From positions 2,521,680 through 2,585,679 of the forward strand of contig NZ_CP025999.1 in assembly GCF_003086695.1 (NCBI RefSeq): a stretch of 64,000 nt of DNA, given 5' to 3'. This document shows positions 35,828 through 42,922 of the stretch, piece after piece (the stretch's first letter is position 1; the number at the start of each line of letters is the position of its first letter). The notes under the pieces are model-generated. The model saw only the letters and a program-made list of their open reading frames with translations. It was not told the DNA's origin and ran no database searches. A program made the position numbers and the translations under genes. The DNA is from Stenotrophomonas sp. SAU14A_NAIMI4_8. Lineage in GTDB: Bacteria; Pseudomonadota; Gammaproteobacteria; Xanthomonadales; Xanthomonadaceae.

Positions 35828-36977
35828 GGGCAGGCTCCTTTGCCGCGGCCACCACGCGCACGTGATCGCCCTCGCGCAACGCATCGGGTGGGTTCGGAAT
35901 CAGCCGCTCGCCGGCCTTCAGGCCGTGGTCGATGCGCAGCGTGCTGCCCAGGTCGCTGGCGATATGGATGTCACGCAGATGCACCACGTCGTGCGCATCC
36001 AGCACCGCTACCTGGGTGCCCTTGGCGCGGAAGATCAGCACGTCGGCCGGTACGCTTACGCCGTCGGCGCCGCCCTGCAGTGGCAGGGTCACCTCGGCGT
36101 AGCTGCCGGGCAGCAGGGCACCGTCGGCGTTGTCCACTACGAACTGCGCCAGCAGCGTGCCCGAGCTGCGGTCGATCGCGCTGGAATCACCCTGCAACGT
36201 GGCGGTGAAATGGCGGCCGGCCAGACCCGGTACCTGCAGCGTGGCCTGCAGTCCCGGCTGGATGCTGGCCGCACTGTTCTGCGGCACCGGCACCATCAGC
36301 CGCAGGCGGCGGGTATCGGCAATGTTGAACAGTTCGCGGCCACTGTCATCGGCGCGGATCAGCTGGCCCACGTCGGTCAGGCGTGCGGTAACGGTGCCGT
36401 CGAAGGGCGCGCGCAGCGTGCGGTAGCGCCCCAGTTCCTGCAGCCGCGCATAGTCGGCCTGCGCCGCTTCCACGCTGGCCTGCGCGGCCACGGCATTGGC
36501 CTGCTTCTCATCGGCTTCCTGGCGCGATACCGAGTGGCTGCCCAGCATGCCCTGCCAGCGCTCGGCACTGACCTTGGCCAACGCTGCATCCGCCTGCGCC
36601 TGCAGCAGGTGCGCATGCGCCTGGGCAATCTGCTGGTCCAGTTCCGGGCTGTCGATCACCGCCAGCACCTGGCCGGCCTTCACCGACTGGCCGATATCGG
36701 CGTTCCAGGATTTCAGGTAGCCGCCCACGCGCGCATGGATCGGCGCCTCGGTCCAGGCCCCCAGGTGCGCCGGCAAGGTCAGCGTGCCCGCTTCGCCCTG
36801 CGCACCGGCGGTGACCACCTGCACGGCCGGCACGGCCTGCTGCTCGGTCCATTCGCCCACCGCATGGGCCTGCTGCGCGCGCAGCGCCAGGCCAGCGGCC
36901 ACGACCGCCACGGCAATGGCAGCCCCCAGGATCAGACGGCGGCGCAGCGGCGCCTGCGGCAAGGAAGCATCAGACAT
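35814..36977 (-). CDS. RND efflux periplasmic adaptor (membrane fusion protein)
   Basis: 387 aa. One N-terminal membrane anchor (RRRLILGAAIAVAVVAAGLAL), then the barrel-sandwich half (APIHARVGGYLKSWNADIGQSVKAGQVLAVIDSPELDQQ in the usual order), a helical hairpin, the second half (RTLRAPFDGTVTARLTDVGQLI), and the beta-barrel and membrane-proximal domains. It bridges the inner-membrane pump and the outer-membrane channel. Overlaps the pump gene by 8 bases and the channel gene by 14, so translation of the three is coupled. Confidence 0.92.
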   Translation of the reverse strand: MSDASLPQAPLRRRLILGAAIAVAVVAAGLALRAQQAHAVGEWTEQQAVPAVQVVTAGAQGEAGTLTLPAHLGAWTEAPIHARVGGYLKSWNADIGQSVKAGQVLAVIDSPELDQQIAQAHAHLLQAQADAALAKVSAERWQGMLGSHSVSRQEADEKQANAVAAQASVEAAQADYARLQELGRYRTLRAPFDGTVTARLTDVGQLIRADDSGRELFNIADTRRLRLMVPVPQNSAASIQPGLQATLQVPGLAGRHFTATLQGDSSAIDRSSGTLLAQFVVDNADGALLPGSYAEVTLPLQGGADGVSVPADVLIFRAKGTQVAVLDAHDVVHLRDIHIASDLGSTLRIDHGLKAGERLIPNPPDALREGDHVRVVAAAKEPAHARG

Positions 36978-39900
36978 GCAGGGGCTCTCCGGCGGGGGCG
37001 GTTTCGGACTTGCGGGAATGGGCCAGGGCGAACACCACCGGCACGAACAACAGGGTGGCGCAGGTCGCCAGCAGCAGGCCGCCGATCACCGCGCGGCCCA
37101 GCGGCGCGTTCTGTTCGGTGGACAGTGCGGTCGGCAACATGCCCAGGATCATCGCCAGCGCGGTCATGCAGACCGGGCGGAAACGGGTGAAGCCGGCTTC
37201 CAGCGCGGCCTTGGCAGCATCGCCATGCTCGGCCAGGCGCTCGCGGCAGAAGCTGACCACCAGGATGGAGTTGGCCGTGGCCACGCCCATGCACAGGATG
37301 GCTCCGGTCAATGCCGGCACCGACAGCGTGGTGTGGGTCAGGAACAGCATCCACACCACCCCGGCCAGGCCAGCGGGCAAAGCGGTGATGATCACGAACG
37401 GATCGGTCCAGGACTGGAAGTTGATGACGATCAGCAGGTAGATCAGCACGATCGCGGCCAGCAGGCCGTAGCCCAGGCCAGTGAAGGCCACATGCAGCGC
37501 ATCGATCTGGCCATGCAGGCCGACCTGGGTACCGCGCGGGCGCTGGCCGGCCATGCCATCGATCACGTGCTGCACGTCGGCCGCCACGGCACCCAGATCG
37601 CGGCCCTGCACGCTGGCGTACAGATCCAGCGTGGGCTGCACGTTGTAGTGGCTGACCACCGCCGAGCTGGAACCGCGCTGGATCTGCGCCAGGCCGCCCA
37701 GTACCTGCGGCGTGCCACTGCTGCCGGTCACCGGCAGTGCCTGCAGCGCCGCCAGGCTGTCCATGCGGTACTGCGGGGTGGCGGCCACCACGCTGTAGGA
37801 GATGCCGTTCTTCGGGCTGAGCCAGAACGTGGGCGCCACCTGCCCGCTACCGGCCAGCGAGGCCACCATGCTGTTGGTCACATCGCGTTCGGTGATGCCC
37901 AACCCGTTGGCACGCAGACGATCCACGTCCACCTGCAGGGTCGGGTAGCCATCGGGCTGCTGCAGGCGCAGGTCCACCAGCCCCGGCACATGCCGCAGGC
38001 GGCGCTGCAGTTCCTGCGCATAGGCGCGGTTGCCGGCGGCATCGGGCCCGGCAATGCGTACATCCAGCGGCGCGGGCGAACCGAAGTTCAGGATCTGGCT
38101 GCTGGTGTCGGCCGGCAGGAAGGCGAAGCTGGTGCCGGGGAAGGCCGACGGCAGTACTTCGCGCAGGCGCTTTTCATACGCGACGGCATCGCCGTGGCCC
38201 GGCTTCAGCGAGACCTGGATGTCACCGTCCTGCGGCCCGATGGTGCCGCTGGCACTGTAGGCCATGTTGATACCGGTCATCGGCAGGCCCAGGTTGTCGA
38301 CGATGGCGTCGATCTCGTGCGGCGGCACCACCTGCCGGATGCGCGCTTCGATGCGGTCGAAGGCCGCTGCGGTTTCCTCGATGCGCGTGCCCAGCGGCAG
38401 CCGCACGTGCAGCGACAATGCACTGGCTTCGGTGGCCGGGAAGAAGTCCTGGCCCAGGGTGGGCAGCAGCGCGAAGGACACCAGCACGCAGGCCATGAAG
38501 CCGACCAGGAAGCGTCGGCGGTTGGCCAGGGCCAGCCCCAGCAGCGCGTGATAGCGGTCGCGCACCAATGAGAAACCGCCCTCGAAGCGCTGCTGCCAGC
38601 GCACCAGCATCGCGGCCAGACGTGCGCGGCGATGCTGCGGGTGGTCGCCCTCATGGTGGTTCAGGAAGGCATCTTCGGGGTGGTGACCCACGCCCCCTTC
38701 CACCCGGTGCGGCTTCAGCAGGTACAGCGCCATGGTCGGTACCAGAGTGCGCGACAGCACGAACGAACTGGCCATGGCGAAAATCACCGCCAGCGCCATC
38801 GGCCGGAACAGATAGCCGGCAATGCCGTCCAGCAGGAACATCGGCACGAATACGATGCAGATGCACAGCAGCGACACGAACGCCGGGCCGACGATCTGTG
38901 CGGCGCCGTCCAGGATCGCCTCGCGCACGCCCTTGCCCTGCTCCAGGTGCCAGTTGACGTTTTCGATGGTGACCGTCGCATCGTCCACCAGGATGCCCAC
39001 CGCCAGCGCCAGGCCACCCAGGGTCATCACGTTCAGTGTCTGCCCCGCCGCCGACAGCAGCGCGATGGCCGACAGCACCGCCAGCGGAATGGACGCCGCG
39101 ATGATCACGGTCGAGCGCCAGCTGCCCAGGAACACCAGGATCATCACGCTGGTCAGCAGCGCGGCAATGATGCCCTCGCGGGCCACGCTGCCGATCGATT
39201 CGCGCACGAAAGTGGACGCATCGCCCAGCAGCGAGATCTTCAGCGACGGCGGCAGGGTCTCGCTGATCTGCGGCAGCATGTCGCGGATGCGGCTGACCAG
39301 GGTGAGCGTGGATGCATCGCCGTTCTTCAGGGCGGCCATCAACACCGAATGGCCGCCGTTCACCCGCACGATGTTGGTCTGCGGCGGTGAGCCGTCGCGC
39401 ACGTGCGCCACCTGGCCGATGGTCACCACTGCACCGTTCACCGTGCGGATCGGCAGATCATTCAGCGCCTGGATGTCACTGGGGCTGTTGTTGAGCAGCA
39501 CGGTGAACTCATTGCTGCCCAGCTTGGCCGTACCCACCGGGGTGATCTGGTTCTGCGCTGCCAGCGCGTTGCCCACGTCCTGCGCCGACAGGCCCTTGGC
39601 AGCCAGCGCCTGCGGGTCCAGGTCCAGGGTGATCTGCCGCTGCTTGCCGCCGTAGGGCGCGGGAATGGCCAGGCCGGCAATGGAGGTGAGCGGGGGGCGC
39701 ACGCTGTTCTGCGCCAGGTCGCGGATCTGCGATTCACCCAGCGTGGGGCTGGAGAACGCCATCTGCAGCACCGGCACGGTGGAGGCGCTGTAGTTGAGGA
39801 TCAGCGGCGGAGTCATGCCGGCCGGCATCTGCTTGACGATGGTCTGCGAGATGGCGGTGATCTGCGCGTTGGCCGTGCGGATATCCACGCCGGGCTGGAA

Positions 39901-40188
39901 GAACACCTTGACCACGCCCATGCCGGCCAGCGACTGCGATTCGATGTGCTCGATGTCGTTGACGGTGGTGCTGAGCGCGCGCTCGTAGGGCGAGATCACG
40001 CGGCCGGCCATCGCATCGGGCGACAGGCCGGTGTACTGCCAGACCACGGCCACGACCGGAATGCCGATGTCGGGAAACACATCGGTGGGCGTGCGCAGCG
40101 CGCTGAGCGGGCCGACGATGCAGATGAAAATGGCCATCACCACGAAGGTGTAAGGCTTGTTGAGCGCGGTCCTGACCAAGCCGAGCAT
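36970..40188 (-). CDS. RND efflux pump, inner-membrane permease
   Basis: 1072 aa from MLGLVRTALNKPYT (GGAG upstream; an ATG 21 bases earlier is possible). Twelve membrane helices and two large periplasmic loops as in AcrB/MexB-type pumps; the TM4 proton-relay pair is visible in AVGILVDDATVTIENV. The linker between TM6 and TM7 (about residues 493-519) is unusually histidine-rich (VGHHPEDAFLNHHEGDHPQH), which hints at metal sensing or metal-linked substrates but is not proof. The gene order pump-adaptor-channel differs from the common adaptor-first order. A palindrome shared with the neighbouring two-component operon lies about 85 bases upstream, at 40276-40293. Confidence 0.92.
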   Translation of the reverse strand: MLGLVRTALNKPYTFVVMAIFICIVGPLSALRTPTDVFPDIGIPVVAVVWQYTGLSPDAMAGRVISPYERALSTTVNDIEHIESQSLAGMGVVKVFFQPGVDIRTANAQITAISQTIVKQMPAGMTPPLILNYSASTVPVLQMAFSSPTLGESQIRDLAQNSVRPPLTSIAGLAIPAPYGGKQRQITLDLDPQALAAKGLSAQDVGNALAAQNQITPVGTAKLGSNEFTVLLNNSPSDIQALNDLPIRTVNGAVVTIGQVAHVRDGSPPQTNIVRVNGGHSVLMAALKNGDASTLTLVSRIRDMLPQISETLPPSLKISLLGDASTFVRESIGSVAREGIIAALLTSVMILVFLGSWRSTVIIAASIPLAVLSAIALLSAAGQTLNVMTLGGLALAVGILVDDATVTIENVNWHLEQGKGVREAILDGAAQIVGPAFVSLLCICIVFVPMFLLDGIAGYLFRPMALAVIFAMASSFVLSRTLVPTMALYLLKPHRVEGGVGHHPEDAFLNHHEGDHPQHRRARLAAMLVRWQQRFEGGFSLVRDRYHALLGLALANRRRFLVGFMACVLVSFALLPTLGQDFFPATEASALSLHVRLPLGTRIEETAAAFDRIEARIRQVVPPHEIDAIVDNLGLPMTGINMAYSASGTIGPQDGDIQVSLKPGHGDAVAYEKRLREVLPSAFPGTSFAFLPADTSSQILNFGSPAPLDVRIAGPDAAGNRAYAQELQRRLRHVPGLVDLRLQQPDGYPTLQVDVDRLRANGLGITERDVTNSMVASLAGSGQVAPTFWLSPKNGISYSVVAATPQYRMDSLAALQALPVTGSSGTPQVLGGLAQIQRGSSSAVVSHYNVQPTLDLYASVQGRDLGAVAADVQHVIDGMAGQRPRGTQVGLHGQIDALHVAFTGLGYGLLAAIVLIYLLIVINFQSWTDPFVIITALPAGLAGVVWMLFLTHTTLSVPALTGAILCMGVATANSILVVSFCRERLAEHGDAAKAALEAGFTRFRPVCMTALAMILGMLPTALSTEQNAPLGRAVIGGLLLATCATLLFVPVVFALAHSRKSETAPAGEPLHV

Positions 40189-40275
40189 GCAGCTCTCCAG
40201 CAGTGCCACTGCCCACCGCGGGCAGCGCAGGCCGTGAAGTATCCGCGCTGGCGCCTAAAACAAGGCTGTGCCGCG

Positions 40276-40293
40276 CATGAAACATATTTCATG
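40276..40293 (-). promoter_or_regulatory. Putative response-regulator operator ahead of the RND operon
   Basis: CATGAAACATATTTCATG, arms CATGAAA / TTTCATG perfect. The same site with two central changes, ATGAAACATCCTTCATG, lies ahead of the response-regulator gene at 42883-42900. Confidence 0.65.
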
Positions 40294-40307
40294 AAAGGGG
40301 TGTTCGG

Positions 40308-40480
40308 CAGGGCTGCGCCCTGCACCCGCTCAATGCAACGGCAACGGCGACGGCAAAAGCTGTGTATCCGTGGGATGGCGGGGCGGTGTCGGATTGCGGG
40401 GACGCCGCAAGTACGTCCTTGTAGGCTTGGCAGCCGCATCCATGCGGCTGACACCCCGCAATCCGACACCGCCCCACCTC
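40308..40480 (-). repeat. Structured repeat element, copy 2 (GGA-hairpin family)
   Basis: Outer stem 40380-40401 with 40454-40475, 22 of 22 complementary. Core 40402-40453 (52 nt). GGA strand is -: hairpin loops AUGGAU (stem extended to 7 bp) and AAGGAC (stem UAC/GUA), the only copy with a loop change, and it falls at the unconstrained position of CANGGANG. The flank on the P1 left side has the hairpin GCAGGGC-TGC-GCCCTGC, ACCCGC, CAAAAGC and ATCCGTGGGAT. Confidence 0.85.
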
Positions 40481-40500
40481 TGACAGATTCCAGCGATCTG

Positions 40501-40590
40501 GTAGATCGACGCCATGCGTGGATGAATCTCAATCGGAATCGAAGATTTCGAATTGAATTCGAAAAGCATCCACGCATGGCGTGGATCTAC
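40501..40590. repeat. SMAG pair around a 17-bp palindrome
   Basis: GTAG-headed copy at 40501-40523 and inverted copy at 40568-40590 (arms ATCNACGC/GCGTGGAT). At their centre is TTCGAATTGAATTCGAA (40547-40563), a perfect AT-rich palindrome. It lies between structured copies 2 and 3, making the centre of a larger mirror arrangement. Confidence 0.85.
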
Positions 40591-40612
40591 TGGCCACCGG
40601 ACAACTGTCGAA

Positions 40613-40785
40613 GGCGGGGTGGGTCCGGTTGCGGGGGCGTGAGCGCCATGGATGGCGCGACCGAGGCTACATGGACGTACTTGCGCCGTCCCCCGCAACC
40701 GGACCCACCCCGCCATCCCACGGATGCCCGGCTTTTGCCGTTGCGTTGAGCGGGTGCAGGGCTGCAAGCCCTGCATAAACACCCC
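40613..40785 (+). repeat. Structured repeat element, copy 3 (GGA-hairpin family)
   Basis: Outer stem 40613-40637 with 40690-40714, 25 of 25 complementary. Core 40638-40689 (52 nt). GGA strand is +: loops AUGGAU on stem GCGCC/GGCGC (changed on both sides relative to copies 1 and 5) and AUGGAC on UAC/GUA. To its right come the flank signals shared with copies 1 and 2 in mirror orientation, ending with hairpin GCAGGGCT-GCA-AGCCCTGC at about 40756-40774. It ends at the histidine kinase stop codon. Confidence 0.85.
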
Positions 40786-40786
40786 C

Positions 40787-42166
40787 CTACAACACCTGCG
40801 GCCGGCACAGCAGGCTGAAGCTGGCGCCGCCCAGTGGCGACTGCCCTACCCCCAGCCTGAAACCGTGCAGGCCGGCGATGGCCGCCACGATCGACAGCCC
40901 CAGACCGAAGCCGCCGCCCTGGCTGGCCTCGCTACGATGGAAACGCTGGAACACCAGCTCACGCTCGGCCTCGGCAATGCCCGGCCCGGAATCTTCCACC
41001 ACAATGCGCGTCGCCCCGGCTTCCGCACGCGCCGACAACTGCACGCGCCCGCCTTCGGGCGCAAACCGGATCGCGTTGTCCAGCAGGTTGCCGATGGCTT
41101 CGAACAACAGCCCGCGATCACCCACCACACTGGGCAGCTCCGGCGCCACTTCCAGCCGCAGCCACTGCCCCTTTTCCTCGGCCAATGGCGCGTAGAACGC
41201 ATGGATTTCCTGCAGCAGCGCTTCCGGCGCCAGCTCCACGAAACCGGAGCGCCGCTGGTGGTCCTCCAGTTCGGAAATGCGCAGCAGCGCGCGGAAGCGC
41301 GCCATCAACGTATCGGTTTCATCCAGCACCTGGTCCAGCGCCACGGCCTGCGCATCACCCTCGCCCAGCTGCTGTCGCAGCCGATACAACTGCGCGCGCA
41401 TGCGGGTCAGTGGCGTGCGCAGGTCATGCGCAATGTTGTCGCAGACGCCTTTCACCTCGGTCATCAGCTGCTCGATGCGGTCCAGCATGGCGTTGACGAT
41501 GGCCGCCAGCATGTCCAGTTCGTCACGGCGATCGGCCACCGGCAGGCGTTGCCCCAGGTCACCGGCAACGATGCGCGCGGTGGCCTGCTCGATCGCCTGG
41601 ATGCGCCGCAGCGGGCGCCGCCGCAGCAGCTGCCAGCCCAGCAGGCCCGGCAGCAGGGTCAGCGATACCCCCCACAGCAGCGCGTCCAGGATCAGGTGGT
41701 TCACTTCGTTCAAGGGCCCGCTGTAGCGCACCAGCACCAGCACGCGGTCATCGCGGGTGGGCATGGCCAGGCCGAAGCCGCGCTTGCCCACCGCCGTTGG
41801 ATCGGACAAGGGCAATCCGCTGACCCGGTGCACCTGGCCATCGAGCGGCAGCTGCGCCGGCAGCGCCTTCAACGGGCCGGCCAAGGGCGTGCCCGCCGCG
41901 GTGAAGACACCATAGGCATCGATGCCGTGCACGTCGTACCGGCGGTTCTCGCGCAGCGCCTCGCACAGCGCATCGCCGGTGAAGTGTTCGAACAGATGCG
42001 CACGCTGCAGCAGCGCCGACTGCGCCAGGTCATCCAGGTAATGCGACACCCGCCAGTACAGGACACCCAGCAGCACGCTGCACCACGCCACGAACAGCAG
42101 GCTGTACAGGCCCAGCAGGCGGCTGCTGGATGAGCGCCAGCCGTCAGACAGCTTCGCTGAGGACAT
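40787..42166 (-). CDS. Sensor histidine kinase of the efflux two-component system
   Basis: 459 aa. Two membrane helices (LLGLYSLLFVAWCSVLLGVLYW and ILDALLWGVSLTLLPGLLGWQLL) bracket a periplasmic sensor of about 120 residues; then a HAMP domain, H box DNIAHDLRTPLTRM, N box GNLLDNAIRFAP, G1 EDSGPGIAEAE and G2 GGFGLGLSIVAAIA. Its start overlaps the response-regulator stop by 23 bases. The signal is unknown. The RND pump operon follows on the same strand after about 600 bases of repeats. Confidence 0.92.
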   Translation of the reverse strand: MSSAKLSDGWRSSSSRLLGLYSLLFVAWCSVLLGVLYWRVSHYLDDLAQSALLQRAHLFEHFTGDALCEALRENRRYDVHGIDAYGVFTAAGTPLAGPLKALPAQLPLDGQVHRVSGLPLSDPTAVGKRGFGLAMPTRDDRVLVLVRYSGPLNEVNHLILDALLWGVSLTLLPGLLGWQLLRRRPLRRIQAIEQATARIVAGDLGQRLPVADRRDELDMLAAIVNAMLDRIEQLMTEVKGVCDNIAHDLRTPLTRMRAQLYRLRQQLGEGDAQAVALDQVLDETDTLMARFRALLRISELEDHQRRSGFVELAPEALLQEIHAFYAPLAEEKGQWLRLEVAPELPSVVGDRGLLFEAIGNLLDNAIRFAPEGGRVQLSARAEAGATRIVVEDSGPGIAEAERELVFQRFHRSEASQGGGFGLGLSIVAAIAGLHGFRLGVGQSPLGGASFSLLCRPQVL

Positions 42167-42827
42167 AACCCGAACCCCGCACGGTGCGGATCATGGAAGG
42201 GCCGCCGGGCAGGTCGAGCTTGCGCCGCAGCCGGCCGATGTGGACGTCGATCAGGTTCGTGCCCGGGTCGAAGTGGTAGCCCCACACTTCCTCGAACAGC
42301 ATCATGCGGGTCAGCACCTGGCCGGCATTGCGCATCAGGTATTCCAGCAGCTTGAACTCGGTCGGCAGCAGGCTCAGGGTGCGGCCACCGCGCTGTGCGG
42401 TGCGCGCCAGCAGGTCCAGCTGCAGGTCGCCCACGCGCAGCGCGGTATCGTTGCCGGCCGGTTGCTGGCGGCGGCGCAGCAGCACCTCCACTCGCGCGGC
42501 CATTTCATCGGAGGCAAACGGCTTGGTCAGGTAGTCATCGCCACCGGCACGCAGGCCGCGCACACGCTCGTCGACATCCGACAGCGCACTGAGCATCAGC
42601 ACCGGGGTGTTCACGCCGATGCGGCGCAGGGTGGTCACGATCGCCAGGCCGTCCAGCCCCGGCAGCATGCGGTCCAGGGTGATGGCGTCGTACTCGCCGC
42701 TGGCCGCGCGCACCAGGCCTTCGCGCCCGTCGGCCACCCAGTCCACCTGCAGGCCATGGCTGCCCAGCTCCGCCACGATTTCCTGGGCAGTGATGGCATC
42801 GTCCTCGATGGTCAGTACGCGCGACAT
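42144..42827 (-). CDS. OmpR-family response regulator
   Basis: 227 aa. Receiver with acidic pocket IEDD, phospho-acceptor Asp in YDAITLDRMLPGLDG and Lys in YLTKPFAS; then the winged-helix output (LLPTEFKLLEYLMRNAGQVLTRMMLFEEVW and TNLIDVHIGRLRRKLD). It most likely binds the palindrome at 42883-42900 ahead of itself and the near-identical one ahead of the RND operon. Confidence 0.93.
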   Translation of the reverse strand: MSRVLTIEDDAITAQEIVAELGSHGLQVDWVADGREGLVRAASGEYDAITLDRMLPGLDGLAIVTTLRRIGVNTPVLMLSALSDVDERVRGLRAGGDDYLTKPFASDEMAARVEVLLRRRQQPAGNDTALRVGDLQLDLLARTAQRGGRTLSLLPTEFKLLEYLMRNAGQVLTRMMLFEEVWGYHFDPGTNLIDVHIGRLRRKLDLPGGPSMIRTVRGSGYVLSEAV

Positions 42828-42882
42828 GGGGCCCTGGGGTGCTCAGACCCGCCCATGCTCGCCAAATCGGCCGGGGCGGGCA

Positions 42883-42900
42883 AATGAAACATCCTTCATG
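42883..42900 (-). promoter_or_regulatory. Putative autoregulatory operator of the response regulator
   Basis: AATGAAACATCCTTCATG, about 56 bases upstream of the start. It shares ATGAAACATnnTTCATG with 40276-40293. Confidence 0.65.
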
Positions 42901-42922
42901 CGGGCCGTCGGTACGGGCCGGT

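Noticed and set aside
40638..40689. A conserved peptide (MDxATExTWTYLxRP type) encoded by the structured repeats
   Set aside because: The recurring peptide comes from the conserved core read in one frame. The outer arms change freely with complementary changes on the other side, there is no stable frame or start, and stop positions differ between copies.
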